Shown here: one piece after another, positions 1 to 12,600 of the stretch | Position numbering within the stretch: the first letter of the stretch is position 1 | Layout of the letters: each line of letters starts with the position of its first letter | DNA from: Parelaphostrongylus tenuis | Taxonomy: Eukaryota > Nematoda > Chromadorea > Rhabditida > Metastrongylidae | Length of the DNA: 64,000 bases | Direction: 5' to 3' | Assembly (NCBI GenBank): GCA_019055375.1 | Contig: JAHQIW010004366.1 | Coordinates: 62,001-126,000, forward strand | The notes under the pieces: generated by a model | Told to the model about the DNA's origin: nothing | The model's input: only the letters and a program-made list of their open reading frames with translations | The model's database searches: none | Program-made: the position numbers and the translations under genes

Positions 1-628
1 AAAACATGTTTTACCTTCGGTTTGCGTTTCATGCTCGACTCATGTCTGTGTTTAGCTTTCATTAGGCTTTTAAAAGTCATTGGATAGCTTGGGAAACGAA
101 GATTCCTAACATTAGGACTGCTTTATCGAAAGAGCTTTTCAATGTGCTGTAGCAGCGAAGAGAAAAACACGTTTTGCACTCTGGTTACATGAGTGTATAA
201 GAGTTCTTTATGCACCGAAAACATGATAGAATATGTATAAAGGCATGAAGCACTACAGTATGACGAGAAATTTAGAATTTCTTTCGAAATTGAGAGAAAA
301 ATAACTATTCAGATGACGGAAATCATGCTGCACGCAGCGGACTGTCGTACCCATAGGCTAAACAACATGTCAATCTCTTAAATTCTCTATTTTTACTGCT
401 TTTTTAGCAGTGTTGTGGTATTGTAATCATATATCTAGAATTCTTGTTTGCCACGCAAAACATCCGACCCCAGACGGGAGTTGTACCTGCGTTTCACAAG
501 TACCGTGTAGTGGTGGTGGTAGCACGCTCTTCGGCATAGGTGAAACGCGAGTTTAAATCCCGCCTGGAGTTGAAATCTTTGCATCTACTTAATAATCCTA
601 ATTGTATAATCAAAACATTCTAATCTTT
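1..628. other. Upstream intron with dispersed repeats
   Basis: No coding exon was recognised here. The stretch holds a fragment resembling the dispersed foldback family and a tRNA-like block near 500-575. It is probably intron of the AFG2-type gene. Confidence 0.5.
500..575 (+). repeat. tRNA-like SINE head (family S2)
   Basis: A box-like GTGGTAGCACGC is followed about 35 bases later by a B-box-like GAGTTTAAATCCCGCC. Eight or so related blocks in this window share the same wording. There is no acceptor stem, so it is not a functional tRNA gene. Confidence 0.6.
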
Positions 629-688
629 TGTCGAATTCACTCGACTGTGTAGGAAAAGGCCCAACGAAAAGAATGTGGTTATTGTCAG

Positions 689-870
689 GTTACTCGGGAG
701 CTGAAATTGTTGCCGTGTGTCGTCACGCTGCCCTTCTGGCAATGCGAGAAGATGTTGCTACGACGACTGTTCGGTGGAGTCATTTCGATGAGGCACTGGC
801 GTCAATTGTACCACGCACCGATAAAAAAATGTTGGAAATTTATGAGAAGTTCAAACGTGGTGCTGTATAG
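689..870 (+). CDS. AFG2/SPATA5-type AAA+ ATPase, last coding exon
   Basis: This terminal exon encodes 60 residues ending at a TAG stop. It begins with a GYSGAEIVAVC motif after an ATTGTCAG acceptor, so the exon starts in phase. The motif belongs to the helical lid of the second AAA domain in the AFG2/SPATA5 branch of the CDC48 family. The rest of the exon (HFDEALASIVPR and a short basic C-terminus) fits the end of that family. AFG2 proteins are hexameric ATPases that strip assembly factors from pre-60S ribosomes; the worm member is called cdc-48.3. The Walker A and B parts would lie upstream of the window. The first 620 bases hold no other exon I can recognise. Identification is from motif memory and family order, without a database search. 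A related family member such as NVL/MAC-1 is less likely because of the SGAEIVAVC wording. Confidence 0.8.
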
Positions 871-892
871 GACCCCATAAGTTTGCAGTCGA

Positions 893-972
893 AGTTAATC
901 CCTATAGGGATTCGGTCCAAGTCAATGTCCATAGGGATTTGGCTCAATCAATCCCCATAGGGATTTGGTTCC
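893..972. repeat. Three short palindromic repeats after the AFG2 stop codon
   Basis: Three copies of a roughly 27-base unit follow the stop codon. Each carries CCATAGGGATT or a close variant, and the first reads as the palindrome AATCCCTATAGGGATT. They fall in the presumed 3' UTR and could fold into hairpins. Confidence 0.7.
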
Positions 973-1356
973 TGTTTTGGTTAACATGGCTCGTTGTTAT
1001 CATAACTACACGTGTAATTGTTAAATTAATTCTGTTTGTTACACTTTGTTATGGATTTACTTGTTATTGCAATTTCGTTGAAAGTTATTGTAGATTGGTA
1101 GTTTGAGTAAATAATATTTTACATGTTGAGAGGTGAGAATATTTGAGATGAATTCCATAGCACGCGTAGTAGTGTATGCGTTGACTTCAATGCGTAGATG
1201 GGATCGTGTTGATTGTCTATATAGGTTTCGGGATATTTCCGCTCCAAACGTTTATTTTGAAACAAATCTATCTACATCCGAAATACTTTCATCTGATCGA
1301 TAGCTTACCTCTCGATTATATTGTGTAGCCCAGATACTATGTTCTACATGTAGTAA

Positions 1357-1620
1357 GTGTGGCGCAGCGATTAGAGGTGCCCTGCAGCACATGTGGTCGG
1401 TGGTTTCGGTCCCCCAAACGAAGCTCACCAAGTCTCTCGTCCTGCCGAATTCGGAAAATTGACTCGTAAACTAGTCTTGGTGATAGCAGCTCTGACTTAA
1501 TTGGTCACGACGCCGCCGCGGTTCATTCTAGAGGCCGGATATTCATTGATTCACTTCTAACAATGCTTGATGAAGTCGTATTCGTAGCGCATCCTTCAGG
1601 GATTGATCAAAGGCGAGAGA
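1357..1620 (+). repeat. tRNA-derived SINE, family S1
   Basis: The head GTGGCGCAGCGATTAGAGG looks like a tRNA A box and GGTGGTTTCGGTCCC like a B box. The tail ends with GCGCATCCTTCAGGGATTGATCAA, the sequence that begins the oppositely oriented copies elsewhere in the window. Confidence 0.7.
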
Positions 1621-2900
1621 TTTGTCCGTTCATCCTTTTACATATAATAATTCCCAAGAAATTTCTCTCGTCGCTCACTTGCTTAACCCCTCCTACTGTT
1701 GGTTGCCGATGGAAAGCATCGAATATTTGATATATCAATTTTCGATATTTTAACGAGACAACAGAGTGTGGTATTTGATGGTTGCTGTCGTACGTGGAGA
1801 CTTTGAATTCCTCTTTCTTTTTCACATGCATGGAACGAGATAGCTATATCCTACTGGGCGTTCAAGACCGCGTCATTATTTATCCTACTTGCACAATAAC
1901 CAGATTTCCGATGTGTACAATAGGGTAAAAGCAGTCATTGAATGGAAAACTGGGCAGGGAGTTGATTGATGCACGCTGTTTGTTTGTAGTCCTCTTAATT
2001 GCGTCCTCGATGTCCCGGAAACCTCTTCAAGCTGATCGCTTGCTTCAGGTCGACCCTGAAGACAAATGTGGAAACCATCAAGTTGACCCAAATCATCTGA
2101 CCTACACATATTGCTGAGCCATTCGGAGATATTTCGATCAGATCGGAGATTAAATCTGTTAATCATAAACGTCTGTTTTTGTGAAATACGATCGAGGATG
2201 GATCATTTAAAAAAGGCTGTCAAAGTATGGCAGATTCTGTTTTTGAAGTGGGCCAGAATATCTTATACGTCCCTAGTGCTCAGTAAAAAAATTACGATAT
2301 TATCAGCAAAGCAAAGCTATTGTATTGGGTTTGTCTCGTAACTCCTTTCGTACTCTTATTTTATTGCCAAAAGACTATGGTATATGGGAGAATGGGTACT
2401 TCTAAATTATAAGGAAACAAATGAATATTCAACCTCATTCACTCTACAAGGATTTCTCATAGAAAAGTTTGTAGTCATTCGAAAGCTTAAATTTCTAGGT
2501 ACAGTTGTCCTACGTGGCCATATTTTTATACCCTTTTACAATGCTGTGAGATGCAAAATAAAATTATATTTCACACGACCACGCGTTTTTTTATCTTGCT
2601 TATACTTCGCTGGACAAAACTTTTTCCTCAGTCTGCTAGCACTCTTACGATAGCACAAGTTTCGAAAAACTCAAAAATATGTTTGCTTTTTGGAAAAGAT
2701 CTCCTGATATCGCTGTAGAAGAAAGAAAACAATTGTGTTTTGCACTCTGCCGGACAGGGCTATTTCTCAAGAACATTAGTAATCATTCGATAGCGTGAAC
2801 TTCATGGATTTCAATACTGTGTTCGCTTTTTAGAAAGACCGTTTCTTTGTAGTGCAGCAGGGAAAATAAGAACGAGTTTTACCTGTTCGGCTGCTTGTTT
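1620..2900. other. Gene-free repeat stretch
   Basis: I see no gene here. Positions 2385-2660 and 2740-2870 resemble single arms of the foldback family (CATTCGAAAGCTTAAATTTCT, then GGACAGGGC). Confidence 0.45.
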
Positions 2901-3456
2901 ACCGGCTAACCTACGGGTGGGGCAATTGGTCGATGACGTGACGGGTTAGACATGCGGGTAGCAAGTTGGTATTCCTGGAAACTTGTTCTCCGCTTTGGAA
3001 GTAATAGTACAGGGAATGAGGTCGAATATTTATTCATTCCCCTATAACCGAAAAGTACCGGAGAATGCCTTAGTAACACTTGGATATAGTCGTAGCACCG
3101 TCGCGAGCCATGAAAATGAAATCGGCTTTCAGAAAATGATGTCTCGATGGATACCTCGTGCATTAACCGACCACCTCACATTGTAATGTCGACTCGCCAC
3201 ATTATGGAGAAGCTGGGCCGGACCACATTACCACATTCACTGTACAGTGCTTTTATGCTCCTTCGGATTATCATCTCTTCGGCGATCTGAAGCATCGTCC
3301 TGGGAGAAAAAATTCTAAGACTATAATCAGCTCAGTAGTGATCACAACGTCTTCTTTGGTCGCCAGCCTCATTTTTCCTGAGAGAAAGGCATCCAATCTT
3401 TGCCTAGCAAGCGGTTGCATATCACTGATCATGACGGTGATTATAAAAGGATAAAG

Positions 3457-3720
3457 CTCTCGGCCTTGGTCAATCCCTGAGGGATGCGCCATGCATTCGA
3501 CCTCAATTTTTAACTTCGTTTGAGATAATTGAATGCCTATTTGGCCTTTACAATGATTCGCGGTGGCCTTCCGGTGAACCGAGTCAGTGCTGCTTATCCT
3601 CCCAGACAAGTCTGAGACCTGTCCATACCAGTTTAACGACTCCGGATGTATGGATGGCTTGCTGAGCCATGAGCTCCAGATCGAACCATTGATCTCGTGT
3701 GCGCCACATGCGCTCGACGG
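3457..3720 (-). repeat. tRNA-derived SINE, family S1
   Basis: This copy is inverted. It starts with CAATCCCTGAGGGATGCGCC and runs to the tRNA-like head near 3700-3720. The head is weakly conserved. Confidence 0.7.
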
Positions 3721-3869
3721 TGATTATACTCCTGAATAATTGGTTTCTCACATCAGTAACGATTCATTCAACATAAAAGTCTGGATGCGATGGAAATTAT
3801 GGAGAAATTCAATAGTTGACGATCATAAATTTTCACTACCGTATTCTACCGATCTAGTTTTCACATATC

Positions 3870-4720
3870 GCTCTTCAAAGTCACCTGTATCATGTGGTCG
3901 TTCTGTTGATCGTCGAGTGACTGAATTGGGCACCCGCAGAACTTCCATTTTTCCTCATCGCGTGCAGGAGTAGCTCACTGGGTCATACTCGCTGTAGGAG
4001 TTCGTCGAGCATCATATCTTTCTTTTAAGCTTCTCGTGAAGAAGTCGGGTTATTGAGTCTTCGGTTTTCCACCTTTGCGTCTCATATCCCGAGTAATCCA
4101 CGAAGAAACGACTTTTTCTCTATCGCTTGCCGTTTGAACGCATTACATGTCCGGCTCATCTTTTCGTCGATAGCGTGACATCTCGAATGTAACTCTCCAT
4201 GGTAGCTGTATATAATTTAGGCAACAAACTCCTCTCTGTAAGTCGATGCTGAATTTGTTATTAGAGTGACGATATATTGGTTGCGAAATCTTCACACAAC
4301 ACTAAGAATCCTTATATACTAGTTTAAGGACTCTCTAGCTCGCCAGAGCTCCCCTGGACGCCATTGCCAACGCAGTTTGAGGTCGATTTATGGTTGATGA
4401 AAGAGAGACAGAACGATCTCTTGAATTCTCGCGATACTGCGGTGAACGGGAGTTGCTTTGAAAGCCATGGCCTGAGCACTCGGCTGTCCTCCTCACTCAT
4501 TATGACTTTCTCATTCCTGTTAAGAATCACTCGAATGAACAGTTTAGACGACAAACAGGACGGAATTGGGTGATACCTGCCAATGTCTTGTGAATCTCCG
4601 TTCTTATGCAACAAAATGATATCGCTGACTTTTTTCTACTATGAACCTTGCATTCTCACAGGTTATCTGAAGAGATCAGTGATGAGTTGATGAGGGCTAC
4701 TGGAAAGTTCTCAGATGTTC
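3870..4720 (-). pseudogene. Decayed RTE-type non-LTR retrotransposon (RT and C-terminal part)
   Basis: Read on the - strand, 4324-4720 encodes a damaged reverse transcriptase finger segment. It contains LLHKNGDSQDIGRYHPI and KLFIRVILNR, which match the RTE pattern of a basic patch followed by a Y-R-P-I motif. Further down, 3870-4110 matches the - strand 3' coding end of the RTE copy at 27.8-28.05 kb. Stops and frameshifts interrupt every segment, so it cannot encode an active enzyme. Part of the palm domain is missing or unrecognisable. Confidence 0.65.
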
Positions 4721-5159
4721 AAGTATGATCCTTTGACGACGGATTGTACACGGCTTTTGCGGAGAGGTTAGTGCGTCGCATAATCGCGTGTTTAGAGTGA
4801 TAGGGATTCTCAAAATTGCCATGGTATAGCACGGATTGACACGAAAAGTATCTTTCCAAGTCCTGAAGAGAGAACTCTAAAAACATGTTGTCAAACCGAT
4901 TATCCGCCCTCGACATCTTAATTTGATGATGAGTGAGCTCCTTTTGATAACACAAGCAAGCCACGGAAAATTACTAAGGTTGCCGACAGGTATTCAGATA
5001 GACACATAGGCTAGGTATGGTATAGAGGCAGGAACTTTGCCGGTCTAGCCATTTTTGTTCTCTAGAATCGCGAGGTCAGCTTAACCGGAGCCTTCCTCAC
5101 TCAGGTCGTTACCAAGCAGTCGCCGATCTCTGTGAATCAGGCGGAGTTTACCGTCCTTC

Positions 5160-5300
5160 TACTGATAATACTAAGTCGGCAATAAGTTCTGGTATTGTTT
5201 ACTATTATCTGGGTTCGAGTATCATGGAAATGAATGAAGATAAAGTGGAAAGACTCAACAATACAGCGCAAAGCAAAGCAAAGAATCTGTAGCAATTTAT
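5160..5300 (+). pseudogene. Small RTE retrotransposon fragment
   Basis: A short frame reads YYYLGSS, then an M-N-E-D-K-V-E-R-L-N stretch. This is the region after the polymerase palm that normally reads Y-V-Y-L-G-R in RTE elements. It is interrupted by a stop shortly after. Confidence 0.45.
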
Positions 5301-5565
5301 GTTGGGGTCATAATATGCCATAGTAGCTTCGTAAACACCTCGGGATGTGGAATGAGAAATCGCGCAATAAAAACGCCATGTAGACTTGGGCGCACTCGTG
5401 TATGTAAAGATCATTTTTGCAGTTCGTCAGTACATTTAGTTCGAGAGCAATTACCTACTCGATCGGTCCCTTGTTCAATCCCACGCTAGGACAATCAGGG
5501 CTTTCATCCCAAAGGGTCGCTGAAATGGTACTAGCCTGCCTTGAAAGAGCAATAGCTGTATACAA

Positions 5566-5630
5566 CCATCAATGCGGTGCTTGACGAAGTCGAATGCGTA
5601 GCACATCTCTTAAAAACTAATCAACACTGG
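5566..5630 (+). repeat. SINE S1 tail fragment
   Basis: CAATGCGGTGCTTGACGAAG and the following bases match the tail of the complete S1 copy at 1357-1620. Confidence 0.5.
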
Positions 5631-5799
5631 GTCTTCTCCCCCTCCTCTCTGATATCGGAGAGATCAGCTAAGTGATCGGTACAAACACCGAAATGACAGG
5701 TACCGATCCGATCCGCTCTGAGATCTCCAATAAGCTGCTCCTAGTAATATTCTTTCTTCTGTACCGAAATAGAAATCGCTACATCTATAACTATTGAGC

Positions 5800-5892
5800 G
5801 GTACACAAAACGTTCGACCGCAGGCGGGACTGAACTCGTGTTCCACCTGTACCTCGGGGGCGCGTGCTATCATTACATCACCGAGCCACCGC
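5800..5892 (-). repeat. tRNA-like SINE head (family S2)
   Basis: On the - strand it reads TAATGATAGCACGCG, then a GAGTTCAGTCCCGCC B-box-like block. Confidence 0.6.
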
Positions 5893-6261
5893 CTTGCTAC
5901 CACTTTTTTCCTCGATATAACCAAAAACCGAGACAACTGACAAAGTACATTGTTTTATTGCCATGATAAAACCATATTTAAGCAAAAAGCTGAATAACCT
6001 GCAACATAACAATATTGTAACCGATTTTTTTAAAGAAACCTGAGGATGGGCGCCGAACATTACTCATAAACTGGAAACATTAGTTATGCACTAATACTAA
6101 TAAGAATGATTCACGAATTGAATTAAGAAGTTAATTTAGTCTAAGGGAAATTGGTGATGATGATTCTAATGACTAACAAGAAGTAGTGTAACTAGAGAAA
6201 AATGATGACAAGACAGAGCGCCTATTAACAAAAAGAGTGAAAGAACTTGACAACACGAATA

Positions 6262-6291
6262 AATAGATAAATAAATAAATAAATAAATAAA
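6262..6291. repeat. (AAAT)n microsatellite
   Basis: Seven or so uninterrupted AAAT units. Confidence 0.9.
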
Positions 6292-6580
6292 CCCTGGGGA
6301 CCCAAGGCATTCGTTGCTCGGCCTCAGTGGACAGTTTAATTAGATCTATTATTAAATTTAAAGCTTAGATTGGCGCTGATGTAACAGAGGTACTTCAAAT
6401 AGCCTGCCATCTGAAGTTTTAGAGAATCAAGCATGCAGGCACATGGAAATGTAAGAGCAAAAGGAGGGAAATATGTATTACAAGCATATCACAGACTGCA
6501 TGCGGTTGTCAACCATTGCCTGATACAATCCATAAATCCACAAAATTCGCAATTTACTCGTTTATACTCGTACGCCGACA

Positions 6581-6672
6581 TCATCCTTCGAACGTCTCGC
6601 CTCGCTGTCGATGAAAATTCCGCAGGCGTTCCAAATAAGCCGCATGTAACTCGACATCATTATGACCTGCTC
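6581..6672 (-). CDS. aho-3: ABHD17 exon 9 (catalytic histidine, stop)
   Basis: It encodes [19 protein letters not shown] and a short basic tail ending in TGA. His283 lies in the conserved GHND motif. The acceptor is TTCTTTATAG. Confidence 0.92.
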
Positions 6673-9600
6673 CTATAAAGAACAAAATCCTAACAAGAAT
6701 GAAAATATTCGAAAATGTCCAGTGATATGCACAACTTCAGACCAAACCTCGTGCGGGAGTTGAACCCGTTTCTCAGCCTTTTCAGACGCGCGCGCTAATC
6801 ACTACGCTACTGAGGATCTTGTTCTGCTAACACTCTAGTAGTCAACTGTTCGTTCATCAGCGTTTTGTACAATTCAAATTCAGCTTAGATACCTTATATC
6901 AGAACAAAGAATGATTGTAGAGCGATGCCCTCGGGATGTCAAGGTAGTAGTGCCTCCGCAAAGAGTAAGAGGAGGCCTCTAAGGCTTCAACTCTTGCCCG
7001 AGGTTCATAGTTTAGAAAGCTAAAAATTGAAAATAAAACGAGAAAAAATAAAAATAAAAGGATTAAAAAAATGAAAAACTGTCTATTATAAGAGTACGAC
7101 ATTCAAAAAACAACAGCAGTAGTATGACATCTTTCCAACTGAAATTGAAGACTTCCCTACAAAACTTTGCGACGTTTGAGTGACCTTTTCCCAGGTTTTC
7201 TCGAGTTCTCTAAGGGTTTTATTATATTCTGAAAAGATCAGAAGACTCATTTTCTTGTACTTTCAATCACTGCGATGATCACTGAGATTACTGTCAAAAT
7301 AAGTTTCATTATATGCAGAGAATTCTTCAAAAACAAACCGGAAAATGTGAGGTTTTTACGTCTTAAGTTTTCCAAATTTTGTTTCTACAATTTCTTGGCC
7401 AAGAATAACTCCACGCTATTGAACGAAATTTATTACAAGTCCACAAACGACTTCGAGACTAAATTATTCAGCAAACTAAATTAATGTTTGAAAAATTTAT
7501 TTGTGAAGCGAGGTAGCATAGTGATTAGTGATTCGATGTATAAGGAAGAAAGGTACAAGCAAGGTGCTGAAACGATCTTTTCTCAAACATTCTCTTTCAA
7601 TCAAACAGCTTGGCAACGACTTAGCTGGGCTACCTCCAAGACTGCAAGGAAATCGTTTCGACCAGCATACTACAACATTCAGGAAAAAGATGAACTGATC
7701 AAGCAGCACTCGAAGCAACACATGAAATGTTCAGAAACCTTGGCGAACGACGAATACAAGGATACAAATTGAATGCAAGAAAAACTGGGATCCTCAGAGT
7801 AAACTGCAACACCAAGCCATGTGGAAAAATAATTACAAAGGACAAAGAATGAGGCTCTCGGCGTTGATCAATCCCTTAAGGATGCGCCATTTATTCGTCT
7901 TCGAATTTTAGATTCGTTTGAGGTGACTGGGTGCATATCTGGCCTTTACAATTATTCGCAATGGCCTCCCGCTGCATCGAGTCAGTGCTGCTTATCTTCC
8001 AAACAGTTTGATGGTAAATCATTGACTTCGGAGAAACAGGGGGCTTAGTAAGCCATGAACGCGCGATCGAACCACCTTGTGACGCGTGACGCAGAGCATC
8101 TCTAACCACTGCGTGATATACGCTCAGAAATTAAATAAGTAAATGAACATATTAAATTCTGTTTAAAAAATTTCATATTAATGAAATTATCCCCAACTAT
8201 CTACGCCGGCTTTACCATAAGTGTTTTGTGTTGAACATCAAAGCTTTACCTGAAACCCACAACGGTTCTACAGACGCCGGACAACGTTCATATATGGAAA
8301 CTCCATGTGAAAAGTCAATCACCTGAAAGTTTTGAATCGTTGTGATTGTTAAGAAAAACATAGGAAACAAAGATATTGCCTACTTCATCATCAGTTCCGT
8401 GGATTACCAAAGTTGGGCACTTCACTCGAGGGACTTTCTCGATCGATGGAAAAGCGTCGCAACACCTAAGCATAATTCCATTAGGAAGGTTATTAGCAGA
8501 AATCCTATATGGGTATAACAAGAACAAGAAGCACCGACCATGTGCGCTGGGTTCCAGGAAAAGCGACACGCATTCCACTCATCAGGGGTGAATGGAGAAT
8601 TAGGGCAGCGACTTCTTCACGACTTGCCAAGTCGACACTCGGAACGGTTCCGATCGACTGCCCATAAAGGATCACACGATCCGCAGGCACTCCTAAACAC
8701 AAAAACTCTGAAAACAAAAAACAAAGCCTGGATTTTTAGCTATACAACATTGTGATTGTCTTGTTTTTAAGTTATGTTTGTTCTATAGTTTGCTCCCAGA
8801 TGATTTATTGCATCACTATGACCGAGAAGTGTTCTGTGTGTGAAGTACAGCGGAGGGTTAAACCCTAGCCCTTCCCTCCCCAACATGGTCACCTAAGCTA
8901 AGAAGATGTTCGATGTTTCCACTCGGAAAGCCCACCTAAGAGTAGACCATACGTGAAATGACCGCCGACTTGGTAGCTATTAGTCGTAAGGTAGTAATCT
9001 CCTTCTGATCCACAAGAGCCGGCTACTCTAATGTGATGACGACCTGAGGAACAAAACAGGTAAACCAGCGCAGTTACCCTATGCTGAACCCGCACTATCG
9101 GTGAAGACGGGCCTTCTAAGTATCCGAGTGTGTGTGAATATGTGACAGAGAAAAACTACTTATAATCTGTGCAAACAGAAACTATTCTCGAGAAATTTCA
9201 CGGTATTGACTCAGCATTCGCGGAGGGGAGTGGGTCTGTGGCCGAGTAGCTAATGCTCGGCGTGGGCTTGGTCCCCACCCCCAACACTTTGGCAATCATA
9301 ACGAATGCACTACAAAATGACCAGCCTGGCTATCCTTAGGATTGCAAGATGACGTTCTCCATCAATTTTCTACAACGTTGGTTAAGATAATTCTCAAGTA
9401 AGCTGGGAGACGAAACTGAATGCTGGGAGCACTTTGATCTACACATTAGGGAAGAAAAAAACTATACTACAGGTCAAAAGAAGTGATGAAGTGTAGATAA
9501 AACTCGGCATTTCTTTTGAAACAACGCGAATACAAAAGACAAATTATGACGCTTTCGCCGCTAACTAATCCCTGAGGGACGTATTGTGCATTCGCTTTCA

Positions 9601-12600
9601 TTCGTGATATCGTTAAGCATGGTTGAATACTTATATGGCCTTTGTGATGACTCGCAGTGACGTACCAATGTATCAAGTCAAAGATGGTATCCTTACAGAC
9701 AAGTTTGGTATCAATTCACCAACCCCACAAGGATGAAACGCTTGATAAGTTCTGAACGCCTGGTCGAACCATCGACCACGTGTTACAGGGTACCTTTAAC
9801 CACTGCGCCAGCCCAGCCCCAACGGAATCATTCGCTACTAAGACTAAATTTAAGCTAATTGGTTGGCCGACTGGTGAGAATGTTCGGACAAAAACGAGTT
9901 TAAAACGACAAGAACACAGCTTAATATGGGCAATTTTGCCACTGAAGCGATAATTGGTGAAAGAAGGATGTTTGGTTGCTGAAACGAGAAAAAAAACCAG
10001 ACTGGCCAAGAGTGAAAATTTACCGAATTTCGTCTTCAGAGCCTCGAAAGCAGCAGTTATGTCGGCATATAGGTTCTTCTCAGATGGTCTTCCTGTTGAA
10101 CATCCATATCCTGAAAAAATTTTGTAATAACCGTGGGATGCGACTAGAAACTGCAAGAGCGTAGCTCAAGTTGTGAGAATAGTAATACTAACCTGAGTAA
10201 TCATAGCCGAACACATTGCAGCCTAGTCGCTGGCCAAGTCCCCAGTAGAACGATGTCATTTGACCAACATCGACAGCATTTCCGTGAGAGAACAACAACG
10301 TGAAATAGGCGTTCGGGACGGGAGAAAGGTAGACGCATGAGATTTTGTTCCGTCTTCTTGTTCTGTATCAAAAAGCATTGTCTATCAATAATAATCATTA
10401 TTTCAGGCTCAAACATGTATCATGTGATTAGGGTACCATTATTTTTAGCCAAATCTATATAAAACCGTCGAGAGTAGGGTATGATTATTCTAGCAGCCGC
10501 AAGCACTCGACTGTAGTCACTGCAATGTCGGGAGTTTTGTCACCTGATTTGCGGTGATCTATTTTCGGCGTCGATTCCGATAAATGTTTATCCCCAAAGA
10601 ACCGGCTGAACCGAGCGAGACTGTGCTACTGAGGAGTCCGGAAGGACGAAACAGGCGCCTGTCTAGCACTGTACGAGTGCTCATACCAGACCTCATAACA
10701 ACAGGCTCAACACAAGTCATCATGTTACCAGATTATCAATAATTTTATTATTTTTTCAATCGATTACTCATCATGAACCTTTCAAATTCTGAAAGACTGT
10801 TTTAGGCTTTCCGAGCTGGTTTGGCATATCAATGGCTTACTTACGTTTCGGCGGTTTCACCCGTCTCATCAGAGCCACACGTCCCGCCAGTCATCTCATC
10901 TGATAGTGAGGTAGGAGAGACGTAATCAAGGCCAGACAAGCGAAATGTTATCCAGACCATCCTTTCAGTCGATAGTTTGTGGCTGTCATTAATTATATAT
11001 ATGCTGTCTTTCATCTACTGCAATTTAATAACCTCGAGATAGAGCTTCGCTTCATTTTGAGAGAATGTTTAAGAGAGTTCTGTTATACTTCCAGACTGAT
11101 ATTAATCCTTTCGGGATGGCGCATATCCAAAAAGATACACGATTTTCTGGAAGCCTTGTTCCGCTGGAAAAATCTTCTCCTAGACTATTAGTAGATATTC
11201 GAGTGCCTAAATCTTGGCAATTTCTAATGAATGCTGTTCCTAGAAAGCCTTTCTCACTGAGTTGTTGCATCAAAAATTCTGATATGTTTCATACTCGGTT
11301 TGCTTCATTGGCCCGGCTAGGGCCAGTGGATGGCTTTTCGGTGGGCTTTTGGTAATCATTTGACAACTAAAAACCTAGACGATTCTGAGGCTCAAGCTGG
11401 TTTTAGAAGAAGGTTTTAATAGAAGACTGTATATGAGAAAAGAAGATTGCATTTCACACTCGAGGTATTCTCCGAACATGAGAGTTACATATGCATCAAA
11501 AGCATATCAGCACGTTGAGAAAGTCACAAAGCTTTAGAGTAACACGAAAAACGTGGATTATTTCCCATATCGGAGAAAAACCCCAATCATATAACGAAAA
11601 CGCGCGCCGCTTGCGAATCGCGCTTTGCGATCGATAAATGCCGTTCTAAAAGGGTTGACATGCGATATGAGACCGACGTGCAATTGATTTTAGAGATAGA
11701 GATAAGAAATTCATATGCCTAATCCCGAACGGGAGTTGAACCCGCATTTCACCCATACCAAAGACGCGATCTACCAGTACACTAGAGAGGCTACCGCTTT
11801 GTTACCACTCCTTCTTCGATATATACTATCATAATTGTCATCAACCAAACTCTAACGAGTTTTTGTTCGGGTAAGCACATATCGGCATTAAACCCAGTTA
11901 AGCTTACAGCTCTTCGGATTGTATAATCTATCTGGTGCAGCGGTAGCACGCGCTCCATAGTATGGATGAAACGCGGGTTCGATTCTCATTTAGGACGAAT
12001 GTTTTGCATACCGCTCAGTACTCCTAGATCTAAATTTACGACATTATAACACTGCTCAAAAGCGAAAAAAAAATTAAGAGTTCATATGGACTAACACAAA
12101 TGAAAACCAGAAAGGGAAAATAATTGCACCGACCGAGCAACAAACATTTCGACGCCGGACACAAGATGCTCGGGGTCGTGGGGCCATTCGGCACGCCCTT
12201 CCAACAAATGTAACCTTGAATAGAGAAAAAAAAATCGCTTCTTTTCTGTGACCCGGGGGCAGGTGAATAAGCCTCTCCTTTGCTGGACAAGAACTTTCCC
12301 CATCAGTGTTAGTAATAATTCGATAGCTTAACTCTCCGTCTTTTGAAAACACTTTTTTATAACGCTGTAGCATTCGAAATAAAATTACGTGATACACCGG
12401 CCGCCTCCTTATACTATTACTTCGCGGGAAGCACGAAAAGCATATAACCGTGTAGAGGAAATCTTGTAGTATCAGAATCATACGTTTTATCTTAAGTTTC
12501 TTTCAAAGCGGAGAAAAAATTCCAAATTAAGTAACAAAAATTGCACTCCACACGTGAGTCGCGCCAACGCGGCCGATCGATCGATCGATCGCGAAACGCC

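Noticed and set aside
6433..6678. 81-codon + strand frame
   Set aside because: It is the antisense shadow of the last ABHD17 exon.
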